DNA of 64,000 bases from Marinomonas alcarazii (GTDB taxonomy: Bacteria; Pseudomonadota; Gammaproteobacteria; Pseudomonadales; Marinomonadaceae), in the NCBI RefSeq assembly GCF_003208215.1, contig NZ_QKLW01000002.1, positions 62,001 to 126,000 of the forward strand, given 5' to 3'. Positions 1-8,303 of this stretch are shown one piece after another. The notes beneath the pieces are model-generated. The model had not been told where the DNA came from, did not search any database, and saw nothing but the letters and a program-made list of their open reading frames with translations. The stretch's first letter is position 1. The number at the start of each line of letters is the position of its first letter. A program made the position numbers and the translations under genes.

Positions 1-464
1 AATAAGTCACAGCGTCCTTTCGATTTAGCGGGCACAAAGCCTGCAAAAAAGAACTGATCGGTAGGCAAACCAGAGGCACACAATGCTGAAATCAATGCAC
101 AAGCGCCAGGAATTGGCACAACTTTATGACCTAACTCACGTAAAGCATGCACCACATGATAGCCAGGATCTGAAATCAAAGGCGTTCCAGCGTCCGATAC
201 CAAAGCCACACTTTTTCCTTCATCAAGCAAGCTGGCAACATAGTTCGCTTTATCTTTTTCATTATGGTCGTGAATAGAAAATAATTTTGCTTCAATGTCA
301 AAATGATTCAGCAAACGTCGTGTGTGCCGAGTATCTTCTGCAGCGATATAGTCTACATCGCGTAAAGTTTGTTCAGCTCGTTTACTGAAATCGTCTAGAT
401 TACCAATTGGGGTCGCAACTATGTACAGCGACCCTCTCGCATCATCAGAACTATGTGGTAACAT
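1..464 (-). CDS. rsmI: 16S rRNA 2'-O-ribose C1402 methyltransferase, N-terminal part
   Basis: The gene is cut by the left edge; the first 154 codons are visible. The ATG is at 464. The protein has the RsmI N-terminus, with [13 protein letters not shown], the [12 protein letters not shown] stretch, the [13 protein letters not shown] loop and the [18 protein letters not shown] segment, all typical of the tetrapyrrole-methylase fold that binds S-adenosylmethionine. Known family role: 2'-O methylation of the cytidine at 1402 in 16S rRNA, paired with RsmH. It diverges from lpoA with only 32 bases between the two starts, the arrangement seen in many gammaproteobacteria. Confidence 0.95.
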   Translation of the reverse strand, partial: MLPHSSDDARGSLYIVATPIGNLDDFSKRAEQTLRDVDYIAAEDTRHTRRLLNHFDIEAKLFSIHDHNEKDKANYVASLLDEGKSVALVSDAGTPLISDPGYHVVHALRELGHKVVPIPGACALISALCASGLPTDQFFFAGFVPAKSKGRCDL

Positions 465-496
465 GTTGCCTCTTTTATTTGTCATTTTATAAGCTT

Positions 497-2350
497 ATGA
501 GCCTAATTAATTACCGCATCATATCATTAACTCTTTGCAGTGTGCTGTTAAGTGCCTGTAATTCCATGAATTTAAACATGGAGCAACAAACTGCAGCTCA
601 AAAAGCCAACATGAAGGCAAAGCAAGAAAACACTTTGCCAGCAAGCATTTATCATCCAAGAAAAACATCAGATGTTTCTGAAGAACTTGCCAACAGCTTC
701 TCGTCAGCAAGAAGTCTTTATGAACAAGGTGAATTCCAACAAGCTTTAGATGTACTTGAGAGTGACGTTCTCACTAAGACCTCTTCACTTCGTTTTTCTG
801 GCTATTTGTTAGCAGCACAGGCCGCCGCGCAATTAGACAGCGCCATCGATGCCATGAATTATCTAGCTCAAGCTGATACCTTGGCCGCTGCTCGTCACCC
901 AGATAATCAAAACAACCTAAAAGAAACCAAAGCCAGCATTCTCGCACACTTTGGTAACTGGTTAGACGTCGTTAAACTTCGTATGGATTTGTCTTTTAAC
1001 CTTCCTCTAAATGAAGGCGAAAGCAATCAAACTAAGTTATGGCTTGCTATCCAAAACCTCACTCAAAATGAGGTTGATGAGCTGTATCAACAACAAATCC
1101 CTCTCTTGAATGGCTGGCTAACAATCAGTGGGATTTTACGCAATCAATCCCTCTCAATCGAACAACAGCTAAAAGTATTCGAAAATTGGAAAGCGGAAAA
1201 CCCAAACCATCCAGCCGCTGTATCACCGCCACAAGACTTTAAAATTATGGCGACTGTTGGCCAGATGGCACCTAAAAAAATCGTTTTATTACTGCCAATG
1301 AGCGGCCCCCTAGAGCGAGCGTCTCAAGCGATTGTGGATGGTTTTTTTGTTAGCTATTATAAACAAAAAGAAGACAAGCCTAAGGTCGTCATTGTCAATG
1401 TCGAAGACTACTCAAATATATCTGATGCTCTGGACGCTGCAAACGAGTTACAGCCAGACGTCATCATCGGGCCTCTTCAAAAAAATAACGTGGCTCAAAT
1501 TAGCCGTTTAAATCTGCCTATCCCAGTGATCGCACTAAATCAGTTAGATGTGAATCAGCACCCAAAAAATTTATACCATTTTTCTCTAAACCCTGAAGAT
1601 GAAATTCACGAAATCATTGCCTTCGCCAAAAAAGAAGGGGCTAATAAAGCCGCCATTTTAAGCATTCAAGATACATGGGCACTAAAACAAGGAGATGATT
1701 TTAGGGCCGCTGCAGAAAAAGAAAATGTGGACCTGATCTCAAATCAAACCTACGCCAACACCCCCAAGGGCAGACAAGACGCAATACAAAAACTGCTCTT
1801 AATAAACGAGAGTTATGCTCGTCGAAGACTGATTGAGAGATGGACCGGAACCTCTGTCGATAGCATCGCCAGATCACGAGAAGACCTTGATTACGTATAC
1901 TATGTTGGCAAGTTAAATGACGCGAAACAAATTAGACCTTTATTAGATTTCTACTTTGCAGAAAAAATCCCAATGCTGGCCAGCAGCACACTCAATGATA
2001 GCGCTCCAGAAAGATCAACTAAGCCTGAGGACATAGAGCGCATACTCTTTACCGAGCTTCCAGCCCTTACACCTCAAGATACGGCGCTGAATGAATTACC
2101 AAAAAATCAAAGCTCAAACATTTTACGTCGCTTACAAGCCTTAGGAGCAGATTCGTACCTATTGGCTAACAAGTATACATTGTTCACCCTACTGCCAAGC
2201 ACCAAAGTATCTGCAAATACTGGCATTATTACGATCGATGAAAATGGTATCTTTCATAAGAGACCTGAAATCATGACTTACCGAAAAGGAAATTTGGTAT
2301 ATGCAAACAGTCAGCAGTTTTTTGAACAGAAGGAAAGCATCGAAAAATAA
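497..2350 (+). CDS. lpoA: Penicillin-binding protein activator LpoA (LppC family lipoprotein)
   Basis: A 617-residue outer-membrane lipoprotein that in E. coli stimulates the transpeptidase of PBP1A. The start at 497 gives a signal peptide ending in the lipobox LSAC with Cys21; an in-frame upstream ATG at 407 would add 30 residues that do not look like a signal and would run into the rsmI start. The N-terminal part (about 50-230) is helical, TPR-like; the C-terminal part (about 265-600) resembles a periplasmic binding protein and opens with KKIVLLLPMSGPLERAS. It is followed by yraN, which overlaps its last 50 bases, and diaA, as in E. coli. Family assignment is strong; the partner PBP is inferred. 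Confidence 0.92.
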   Translation: MSLINYRIISLTLCSVLLSACNSMNLNMEQQTAAQKANMKAKQENTLPASIYHPRKTSDVSEELANSFSSARSLYEQGEFQQALDVLESDVLTKTSSLRFSGYLLAAQAAAQLDSAIDAMNYLAQADTLAAARHPDNQNNLKETKASILAHFGNWLDVVKLRMDLSFNLPLNEGESNQTKLWLAIQNLTQNEVDELYQQQIPLLNGWLTISGILRNQSLSIEQQLKVFENWKAENPNHPAAVSPPQDFKIMATVGQMAPKKIVLLLPMSGPLERASQAIVDGFFVSYYKQKEDKPKVVIVNVEDYSNISDALDAANELQPDVIIGPLQKNNVAQISRLNLPIPVIALNQLDVNQHPKNLYHFSLNPEDEIHEIIAFAKKEGANKAAILSIQDTWALKQGDDFRAAAEKENVDLISNQTYANTPKGRQDAIQKLLLINESYARRRLIERWTGTSVDSIARSREDLDYVYYVGKLNDAKQIRPLLDFYFAEKIPMLASSTLNDSAPERSTKPEDIERILFTELPALTPQDTALNELPKNQSSNILRRLQALGADSYLLANKYTLFTLLPSTKVSANTGIITIDENGIFHKRPEIMTYRKGNLVYANSQQFFEQKESIEK

Positions 2351-2684
2351 CGGCAAAAAAGCAGAGCAATTTGCTGAGGCCTTTCTAAAAAAAGAAGGGC
2401 TTCGCTTTGTTGAAAGAAATTTTTTCTGCCGTATGGGTGAAATAGATTTAATATTTTTAGACAATAACGTTTATGTCTTTGTAGAAGTTCGTTATAGGAC
2501 AAACCTACAACATGGTAGCGCTGCCGAAAGTCTAAGCACGTCTAAATTACAAAAAGTCCGCAACAGTGCGGCACTATGGTTACAAAAAAACCATAAAGAA
2601 CACCACGCAAGTCGTTTTGATGCAATCTTATTTGACGCAGAAATAAACCGACAACACTTAACTTGGCTGAAAGCAGTATTTTAA
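2301..2684 (+). CDS. yraN: UPF0102 protein, YraN endonuclease-like family
   Basis: A 127-residue protein of the YraN family, which has a restriction-endonuclease-like fold and no settled function. The conserved features are GKKAEQFAEAFLKKEG, RFVERNFFCRMGEIDLIF and VFVEVRYR, giving the E-D-ExK-like spacing (GEIDLI then EVRYR). The start overlaps lpoA by 50 bases; no later ATG precedes the conserved region, so the overlap is probably real. Its C-terminus is close to the diaA start. The length is normal for the family. The order lpoA-yraN-diaA is conserved in many gammaproteobacteria. Confidence 0.9.
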   Translation: MQTVSSFLNRRKASKNNGKKAEQFAEAFLKKEGLRFVERNFFCRMGEIDLIFLDNNVYVFVEVRYRTNLQHGSAAESLSTSKLQKVRNSAALWLQKNHKEHHASRFDAILFDAEINRQHLTWLKAVF

Positions 2685-2689
2685 TAACT

Positions 2690-3283
2690 ATGGATTTTCA
2701 AGAAGCAATTTATACACAATTTGCCCAGAGTTTTGAAGCACAACAACAAGCTCTGGAAAGTTTACCCCCTTACATTGAACACGCTGCTAAAGTCATTTTT
2801 TCCAGCATTGCTTCGGGCGGCAAGGTAATTTGTATTGGTAATGGTACGGGCTCTCACCTATCACAATACTTCAGTACCTTGATGCTAGATCGCATGGATA
2901 GAGAACGCCCTGGACTGCCTGCTATTTGCCTAAGTGGCGAAGGCGCTTCTTTACTAGCCATAACACATAACGACAGTTACCACGACGTGTTCTCAAAACA
3001 GATCACCGCCTTAGGTAATCCTGGAGACATACTGTTCGTTGTTGCTAATCGCGGCAACACCTCCCCTATCATTCAAGCCATTCAGGCAGCACATGAACGC
3101 AAAATGGGAATAGTCGCCTTGACGAGCCCCGAAGCTAAAAATGTGTCATCTCTTACGTCTCAGGACGATACAGAAATAAAGATCAATCTACTTGGCACAG
3201 CACGAGTGCATGAGTGCCAATTGAATGTTATCCATATATTAATAGACTTACTTGAACGACAACTTTTTGGCTACGAAGACTAA
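2690..3283 (+). CDS. diaA: SIS-domain protein, DiaA-like DnaA initiator-associating factor
   Basis: A 197-residue single SIS domain protein. The start at 2690 was chosen because it gives the usual DiaA length (196 in E. coli) and lies just after yraN; an ATG 27 bases upstream would overlap yraN. The phosphosugar-binding-type loops are visible: IGNGTGSHLSQYFST and VVANRGNTSPIIQAI, then the VHECQLNVIHILIDLLE helix. In E. coli DiaA is a tetramer that helps DnaA assemble on oriC. GmhA (sedoheptulose-7-phosphate isomerase) is the close paralogue, but the position after yraN favours DiaA. The E. coli neighbour dolP does not follow; a terminator does. Confidence 0.85.
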   Translation: MDFQEAIYTQFAQSFEAQQQALESLPPYIEHAAKVIFSSIASGGKVICIGNGTGSHLSQYFSTLMLDRMDRERPGLPAICLSGEGASLLAITHNDSYHDVFSKQITALGNPGDILFVVANRGNTSPIIQAIQAAHERKMGIVALTSPEAKNVSSLTSQDDTEIKINLLGTARVHECQLNVIHILIDLLERQLFGYED

Positions 3284-3315
3284 AAATTGTAGAACAGCAC
3301 TCAATTCCAGACACA

Positions 3316-3345
3316 AAAAACCGCTACATAAATAGCGGTTTTTTG
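3316..3345. terminator. Bidirectional rho-independent terminator between diaA and sspB
   Basis: An A-tract, the stem CCGCTA / TAGCGG with a 6-base loop, and a T-tract. It is symmetrical and can end both diaA (plus) and sspB (minus). Confidence 0.85.
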
Positions 3346-3371
3346 CATTACTAAAGTAGCAAAAAAATCTC

Positions 3372-3752
3372 TTACTTAACCACTTTTAACTGAAAACCTT
3401 TTTTAGGTTCTGGTGGTGTCGGTGGAGTTGGCTCATCTAGAAATTCTTCGTCTGGGAAGACAAAACCGTCACCATTTTCTTTGGCGTACAAAGCGAGGGC
3501 CGCCGATATAGGAACATAAACCTGCATTGGCTTACCACTAAATCGCGCTTCAAAAGAAACAGCTTCTTTATCCATTATCAAATGACGTACAGCACTCATA
3601 CTGATGTTAAGTACAATTTGGCCATCTTTAACAAACTCTGTAGGAATAACAACGCCTTTTTGCTCAGCATCAACCAAAAGATAAGGCGTCATATCATTAT
3701 CAGCAACCCAAGAATACGCTGCATTCAATAAATAAGATCGTTTCGGTAACAT
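3372..3752 (-). CDS. sspB: ClpXP protease specificity-enhancing factor SspB
   Basis: A 126-residue adaptor that delivers ssrA-tagged proteins to ClpXP. The N-terminal substrate-binding domain (about 1-110) has the family stretches RSYLLNAAYSWVADNDMTPYL, VVIPTEFVKDGQIVLNIS and EARFSGKPMQVYVP. It ends in an acidic, proline-rich linker and a short hydrophobic tail, LKVVK, that matches the ClpX-docking end. The start is the ATG at 3752: a GGAG at 3758-3761 lies 5 bases upstream of it, whereas the alternative GTG at 3758 would overlap that site. It lies downstream of sspA, with a hairpin and T-tract between them. Confidence 0.95.
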   Translation of the reverse strand: MLPKRSYLLNAAYSWVADNDMTPYLLVDAEQKGVVIPTEFVKDGQIVLNISMSAVRHLIMDKEAVSFEARFSGKPMQVYVPISAALALYAKENGDGFVFPDEEFLDEPTPPTPPEPKKGFQLKVVK

Positions 3753-3781
3753 TTTCACTCCTACTACATATAAATCTTTGT

Positions 3782-3807
3782 AAAAAAAAGGAGCTATAAG
3801 AAGCTCC
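3782..3807 (-). terminator. Terminator-like hairpin between sspA and sspB
   Basis: Read on the minus strand: GGAGCT, a 6-base loop, AGCTCC, then eight Ts. It lies inside the sspA-sspB gap, so it would reduce, not abolish, transcription into sspB. Confidence 0.7.
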
Positions 3808-3845
3808 TCTTTTGTTACTGAACAAAGCTCAATAAGTCTCTCAAC

Positions 3846-4478
3846 TTAGTCTAAGCGCATTTCCTGTTCAGCTTCGGACAAGCTTTCTTGGAAAGATTCA
3901 CGAGCAAAAACAAGGTCCATATATTTATACAGAGCTCTTGCCTGTTCTTTAGGAATCTCTACGCCCAATACAGGCAAACGCCATAAAATCGGAGCTAAGC
4001 AGCAATCAACAATAGTAAACTCATCGCTCATAAAATAAGGCTTTTCTTCAAAGATTGGCGCAACATTCAATAGACCTTCGCGCAATTCTTTTTGAGCCTG
4101 AGCAACCGCTTCTTTGTCTTTACTAGTCAAAATCAAATCAACTAACTTTGCCCAGTCACGCTGAATACGATACATAAATAAGCGACTTTCAGCACGAGCA
4201 ACAGGGTAGACAGGTAGTAATGGCGGATGCGGGAAACGCTCATCCAAATACTCCATCATTACATTTGGCTCGTATAAAACCAAATCACGATCAACCAATG
4301 CTGGAAGCTCATTGTATGGATTAACATCAGCCAGTTCATCCGGCTTGTTAAATGGGTCTACGTCTATGATGTCCACTGTGACGGCTTTTTCAGCCAATAC
4401 AATACGAACTCTATGGCTGTAATGATCTTCTCCATCTGAGAAGAACGTCATTGAGGAGCGCTTTGCAATAACACCCAT
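3846..4478 (-). CDS. sspA: Stringent starvation protein A (GST-fold RNA polymerase-associated protein)
   Basis: A 210-residue protein with a thioredoxin-like N-terminal half ([21 protein letters not shown], about 10-30; [26 protein letters not shown]) and a helical GST C-terminal half. The family's surface motif is present as RFPHPPLLP. SspA binds RNA polymerase with sigma-70 and alters transcription in stationary phase and stress; it lacks the catalytic residue of true glutathione transferases. The gene lies upstream of sspB and downstream of rpsI, as is usual, but the cytochrome bc1 genes that often separate rpsI and sspA are absent here. Confidence 0.95.
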   Translation of the reverse strand: MGVIAKRSSMTFFSDGEDHYSHRVRIVLAEKAVTVDIIDVDPFNKPDELADVNPYNELPALVDRDLVLYEPNVMMEYLDERFPHPPLLPVYPVARAESRLFMYRIQRDWAKLVDLILTSKDKEAVAQAQKELREGLLNVAPIFEEKPYFMSDEFTIVDCCLAPILWRLPVLGVEIPKEQARALYKYMDLVFARESFQESLSEAEQEMRLD

Positions 4479-4803
4479 GTCTAACCCCTATATTGAAAAC
4501 ATCAACGCCCTTTTCGAAGAAAAGGACAAACTATAATATGGAAACGAAGTCACAAAAATATCACCCAACTTCGTCACGCTAAAAGTATTTCTACGGTTTA
4601 ATAACCACGCAGCTTCAGAAAACAAGAGATTTGCAACACCAAGAAAACCTTTTGTTTTATAGAGCCGCTATTCTAACATTTTTTGAAACAATTTTTCTTA
4701 GAAAAATCATCATGCTGAACGATAGTAACACTGTATTTATTTCAAACAAAAAAAACGCTTGGCGAATACACCAAGCGTTTTGATAATAATTCCAAAGCGA
4801 AAA
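4479..4803. other. 325-base gap between sspA and rpsI
   Basis: No reading frame with family features was found. It holds the rpsI terminator at its rpsI end and must hold the sspA promoter. I could not identify a convincing promoter by eye. Confidence 0.6.
4746..4779 (-). terminator. Rho-independent terminator of rplM-rpsI
   Basis: Stem ACGCTTGG / CCAAGCGT with an 8-base loop; on the minus strand it is followed by a run of Ts. It lies 25 bases beyond the rpsI stop. Confidence 0.85.
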
Positions 4804-5196
4804 TTAACGCTTAGAGAACTGAGGACGACGACGTGCTTTGCGTAGACCAACTTTCTTACGTTCAACTTCACGAGAGTCGCGTGTAACGAATCCAGCAGAA
4901 CGTAGAGTACGACGTAGAGTCTCATCGTATTGCATCAATGCACGTGTGATACCATGACGGATCGCACCAGCTTGACCAGAGATACCACCACCTTTAACAG
5001 TGATGTAAACGTCAAATTTTTCAGTTGCATCAACAAGTTCAAGAGGCTGACGAACAACCATTTGAGCAGTTTCACGACCAAAGTACTGAGAAAGAGTACG
5101 GTTATTGATAACTAAGTTACCAGAACCCGCTTTAAGGAAAACACGAGCGGTAGACGTTTTGCGACGACCTGTACCGTAGTATTGAGTAGCTGACAT
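4804..5196 (-). CDS. rpsI: 30S ribosomal protein S9
   Basis: A 130-residue protein, the normal bacterial length. The N-terminus [19 protein letters not shown] and the C-terminus [11 protein letters not shown] are hallmarks; the terminal KR contacts P-site tRNA in the ribosome. It follows rplM with a 14-base gap in the usual two-gene operon and is followed by a strong terminator. Confidence 0.98.
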   Translation of the reverse strand: MSATQYYGTGRRKTSTARVFLKAGSGNLVINNRTLSQYFGRETAQMVVRQPLELVDATEKFDVYITVKGGGISGQAGAIRHGITRALMQYDETLRRTLRSAGFVTRDSREVERKKVGLRKARRRPQFSKR

Positions 5197-5210
5197 AATG
5201 ATCTTCCGTA

Positions 5211-5639
5211 TTAAATGTTAAGGGCTTGAGGCTGTTGAGCAGCATGTGGATGCTCAGTACCAGCGTACACTTTCATTTTCTTGTGCATTGCACGGCCCAA
5301 AGGACCTTTTGGCAACATACCTTTTACGGCGATTTCAAGAACGCGCTCAGGAGCGTGATCAATCAACTTCTCGAAATTCATAGAACGCAAGCCGCCTGGG
5401 TAACCAGTATGGCGGTAGTATTGTTTAGCAGCTGCTTTGTTACCTGTAACGTGAATTTTCTCAGCATTGATAACAACGATGTAATCACCAGTGTCAACAT
5501 GAGGAGTATATTCCGCTTTATGCTTACCGCGAAGACGGCGAGCAATTTCAGTAGCCAAGCGACCTAGAGTTTTGCCTTCAGCATCAACCACGAACCAGTC
5601 GCGGCGTACTTCAGCAGGTTTAGCTGTAAAAGTTTTCAT
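5211..5639 (-). CDS. rplM: 50S ribosomal protein L13
   Basis: A 142-residue protein, exactly the E. coli length. Visible family features are the start [52 protein letters not shown] and the [15 protein letters not shown] end. It is an early-assembly protein of the large subunit. It is the first gene of the rplM-rpsI operon; in E. coli L13 represses its own operon, and the leader here can form two hairpins (5659-5676, 5700-5716). Confidence 0.98.
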   Translation of the reverse strand: MKTFTAKPAEVRRDWFVVDAEGKTLGRLATEIARRLRGKHKAEYTPHVDTGDYIVVINAEKIHVTGNKAAAKQYYRHTGYPGGLRSMNFEKLIDHAPERVLEIAVKGMLPKGPLGRAMHKKMKVYAGTEHPHAAQQPQALNI

Positions 5640-5791
5640 GAAAAAACCCTATCAATATGCGTGCTCAATGACACGCTATACCTATTATTATTGGTTGGCC
5701 GAAAGCAAAGCTTTCGATCAACGTACACTTACCTTTAAAAAGGCGAGCGAAGTATATAATAAAATTAGCGATTATGAAAGTCGAAAGACAC
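5640..5791 (-). promoter_or_regulatory. Leader of rplM with two hairpins
   Basis: Between zapE and rplM. Reading towards rplM there is an AT-rich TATTATATA stretch that could be a -10 region, then a hairpin CGAAAGC / GCTTTCG with a 3-base loop (5700-5716), then GCGTG / CACGC with an 8-base loop (5659-5676), then a weak AGGG ahead of the ATG. E. coli L13 is known to autoregulate rplM-rpsI, so a leader target is plausible; that these hairpins are the target is inference. Confidence 0.4.
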
Positions 5792-6892
5792 TTATGGGCG
5801 GTGCTCTAAGGACAAATATTCCTCAGACTGCATCTCTAACAATCGGCTTACTGTACGATCGTACTCAAAGGCCAATCGTGTCCCAATGTATATATCAGGA
5901 ATCGCCACCTCCGCCGAAAATATCACCTTAACATGACGATCATAAAACTCATCAACCAAGTTGATAAAGCGTCTTGCCAAATCATCACGAGCGGCATCCA
6001 TCTGAGGCAAATTAGAGATAATCACCGTAGTATAAAGGCGCGCGATTTCAATATAGTCAATTTGACTTCTTGGCCCATCACAAAGGGCTTTAATGTCAAA
6101 CCATGCAAGGTCTTCACAACTTCTCAACAAAGGAATTGCACGTCCCTCTATCTCGACATTACCTCCCTCAACAATGTGGGAAGCATCTGAAATAAGGCTC
6201 ATAAATCGGTCATTCAGTTCCTTATCTGCCGCTTCACTCAAAGGGTAGTGATACAGTTTAGCTTGCTTCAAAGTACGCAATCGGTAGTCAACACCACCAT
6301 CAACGTTCATCACTTTGGTGTGCTGCTTAACCAAATCAATAGCAGGCAAAAAGCGCGCTCGTTGTAAGCCATTCTTATATAAGCCATCTGGTTCAATGTT
6401 AGAAGTCGCCACTAAGGTTGTGCCATTTTTAAATAACACATCTAGCAAGCCTGCCAAAATCATGGCATCAGTAATATCGGTCACAAAAAACTCATCAAAG
6501 CACAAAACCTGTGCTTTGGAAGATATCTGCTTACCTACTATCTCTAAAGGGTTTTTAACGTCATTCAATTTACGCAGTTCTTGGTGAACCATTTGCATAA
6601 AGCGATGAAAATGCAAACGCATTTTCTTCTCTGTCGGCAAACAATCAAAAAACGTATCCATTAGGTAGGTCTTGCCTCTACCCACGCCACCCCAAAAATA
6701 GAGCCCTTGTTCTACAGTAGATGTTTTCTTCTTTAAAAGCCTTCCCAAAAAGCCATCGGAAGACTTGTTGGCCTGATTTGCGACTAAACGATCAAATAAA
6801 TCTTGAAGAGCCTCTACCGCTTCTTCTTGAGCTGGATCATAATGAAAGTCTTCTCTGGTCAAATCTTGTTTGTAACGTGTAATGGGTGTCAT
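5792..6892 (-). CDS. zapE: Cell division protein ZapE, AFG1-family ATPase
   Basis: A 366-residue AAA-type ATPase (375 in E. coli). The Walker A loop is GGVGRGKTYLMD, followed by the family's HFHRFMQMVHQEL and the Walker B CFDEFFVTDITDAMIL; later ATSNIEPDGLYKNGLQR and the arginine-rich sensor. ZapE associates with the Z-ring and destabilises FtsZ polymers late in division, and in some bacteria it affects membrane-protein turnover. The ATG at 6892 was chosen over an upstream start at 6958 because the additional 22 residues are not family-like. It sits upstream of rplM on the same strand, as in other gammaproteobacteria. Confidence 0.95.
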   Translation of the reverse strand: MTPITRYKQDLTREDFHYDPAQEEAVEALQDLFDRLVANQANKSSDGFLGRLLKKKTSTVEQGLYFWGGVGRGKTYLMDTFFDCLPTEKKMRLHFHRFMQMVHQELRKLNDVKNPLEIVGKQISSKAQVLCFDEFFVTDITDAMILAGLLDVLFKNGTTLVATSNIEPDGLYKNGLQRARFLPAIDLVKQHTKVMNVDGGVDYRLRTLKQAKLYHYPLSEAADKELNDRFMSLISDASHIVEGGNVEIEGRAIPLLRSCEDLAWFDIKALCDGPRSQIDYIEIARLYTTVIISNLPQMDAARDDLARRFINLVDEFYDRHVKVIFSAEVAIPDIYIGTRLAFEYDRTVSRLLEMQSEEYLSLEHRP

Positions 6893-6967
6893 CGCCGCTC
6901 TTATTCGCTCAATTAGGTGAATTGCAATTATTCTAACAAATTGCGTCTTAAACAACACCTATCAAGC

Positions 6968-6996
6968 TGTTATCGTAGAAGTGATTTCGCTATAAT
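6968..6996 (+). promoter_or_regulatory. Possible promoter of zapG
   Basis: A perfect TATAAT at 6991-6996, 27 bases before the zapG ATG. The -35 region (about 6968-6973) is poor. Weak call. Confidence 0.35.
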
Positions 6997-7022
6997 AGAT
7001 CATCTGTTTTTTGGAGAAAGTC

Positions 7023-7478
7023 ATGAACTTGGAAGAATTCAACATCATCATCTTTATTACGGGCATCATTATTGGCTGTGTTGCCACGCTTTTTGTTAAA
7101 AGCCTTAATACAAGACAAAACAAACAAGCAACCTCTAACTCAAGCATCATCACTATTAAATCGCTACAACAGGAGTTAGACAGCAAACAAGTTATCATTG
7201 ATAACTTCTTCACTGACAGCAATGAACAACTTAACGCTGCCGAGAAGCGCCTAGCAGAATTAAGAAACGTCCTTGCCAACAATGCGTCTCAATTAAGTAA
7301 TGTTAAAATTGAAAAACACCAAGCTAGCACTACCGTAACCACTGATGATTCTGAAATAACAGAACCACCTAGAGATTACGCGCTCAAAAAAGATAAAGAG
7401 CCAGGTATGCTAAGTGAAAGCTTTGGCCTTGATGATCGAAACCGTGACTTAGACCTAGAACCAAAACGCACCATATAA
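7023..7478 (+). CDS. zapG: YhcB/ZapG family envelope protein (DUF1043)
   Basis: A 151-residue protein with one N-terminal membrane segment (about 6-25, IIIFITGIIIGCVATLFV), then a coiled-coil region rich in Q, E and L, and a polar disordered tail. This is the YhcB layout; in E. coli YhcB/ZapG links division and envelope synthesis. The start at 7023 has a GGAG 6 bases upstream; an upstream TTG at 7011 would overlap it. It diverges from zapE, which is the usual neighbour. Divergence in the tail is large, so the family call rests on layout, length and position. Confidence 0.8.
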   Translation: MNLEEFNIIIFITGIIIGCVATLFVKSLNTRQNKQATSNSSIITIKSLQQELDSKQVIIDNFFTDSNEQLNAAEKRLAELRNVLANNASQLSNVKIEKHQASTTVTTDDSEITEPPRDYALKKDKEPGMLSESFGLDDRNRDLDLEPKRTI

Positions 7479-7508
7479 AAAAAAGGGCTTTTTAAAAGCC
7501 CTTTTTTT
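7477..7508. terminator. Bidirectional terminator between zapG and the Nif3 gene
   Basis: A run of As, the stem AAGGGCTTTT / AAAAGCCCTT with almost no loop bases, and a run of Ts, directly at the zapG stop codon. It can serve both converging genes. Confidence 0.85.
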
Positions 7509-7524
7509 GTGCTTAACTTCAAGT

Positions 7525-8286
7525 TTAGGCAGGGTTATCCACATCAATAAACGTCGCATCCAAGCCACACTCATTCGCTAAATAAGCCGCCATTGATCTA
7601 GCTCCAAAGCGTTCAGTAGAATGGTGTCCGGCCGCAATAAAATGAATCCCCATCTCACGAGCAATATGAATAGTCTGCTCAGACACTTCACCCGTAATGA
7701 AAACATCCGCCCCAATAGCCACAGCCTGCTCTATATAACCTTGCGCACCTCCAGTACACAAAGCCACTCGACGTATAGGCTGATCACTAACACGCTCAAA
7801 CAACACACTTCGACTGACCGCTGATTCAACTCGTTGCTGAAAAGCATCAAGTGACATAGCTTCCTCTAACTCACCCACAATACCGATGGACTCCTCGATG
7901 GGAACCCCAGCCTGTAGAGCAGATCGACAAGACAAACCAATAGCATCAGCCAAGCCCGCATTATTGCCCAGAGTTGGATGCGCATCCAACGGCAAGTGAT
8001 AACCATACAAATTGATGTCATGCTTTATTAATGCAGCGATACGGCGATACTTCATACCTACAATACGAGGATCTTCGTTTTTCCAAAAATACCCATGATG
8101 AACAAAGATTGCATCGGCCTTTAGCTCAATAGCAGCATCAATTAACGCCTGACTTGCTGTAACACCTGTCACAACACGGTTAATCTCTTTTTTTCCTTCC
8201 ACCTGCAAACCATTGGGCGCATAATCTTTGAAACGACTTGGACTTAATGTTTCATTAAGCAATAACTCAAATTCACTGCGTAGCAA
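7525..8286 (-). CDS. Nif3/YbgI family dinuclear metal-centre protein
   Basis: A 253-residue protein closely resembling E. coli YbgI (247). It has DYAPNGLQVEGK, the metal-binding VHHGYFWK and YGYHLPLDAHPTLGNN, FITGEVSEQTIH and AAGHHSTERFG motifs, whose histidines, aspartates and glutamate bind two metal ions in YbgI. The biochemical role is unsettled; it is often labelled GTP cyclohydrolase I type 2. The start is a TTG: a GAGAGG lies 5 bases upstream, and an in-frame stop comes four codons upstream, so no ATG is available. It diverges from degS with 17 bases between them. Confidence 0.92.
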   Translation of the reverse strand: MLRSEFELLLNETLSPSRFKDYAPNGLQVEGKKEINRVVTGVTASQALIDAAIELKADAIFVHHGYFWKNEDPRIVGMKYRRIAALIKHDINLYGYHLPLDAHPTLGNNAGLADAIGLSCRSALQAGVPIEESIGIVGELEEAMSLDAFQQRVESAVSRSVLFERVSDQPIRRVALCTGGAQGYIEQAVAIGADVFITGEVSEQTIHIAREMGIHFIAAGHHSTERFGARSMAAYLANECGLDATFIDVDNPA

Positions 8287-8303
8287 AGTAACCTCTCACA
8301 TCT

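Noticed and set aside
407-496. Longer lpoA start at 407
   Set aside because: The extra 30 residues overlap the rsmI start and do not look like a signal; the ATG at 497 gives a clean lipoprotein signal.
2189-2464. Minus-strand frames across lpoA and yraN
   Set aside because: They are antisense to recognised genes and show no ribosome-binding site or family similarity.
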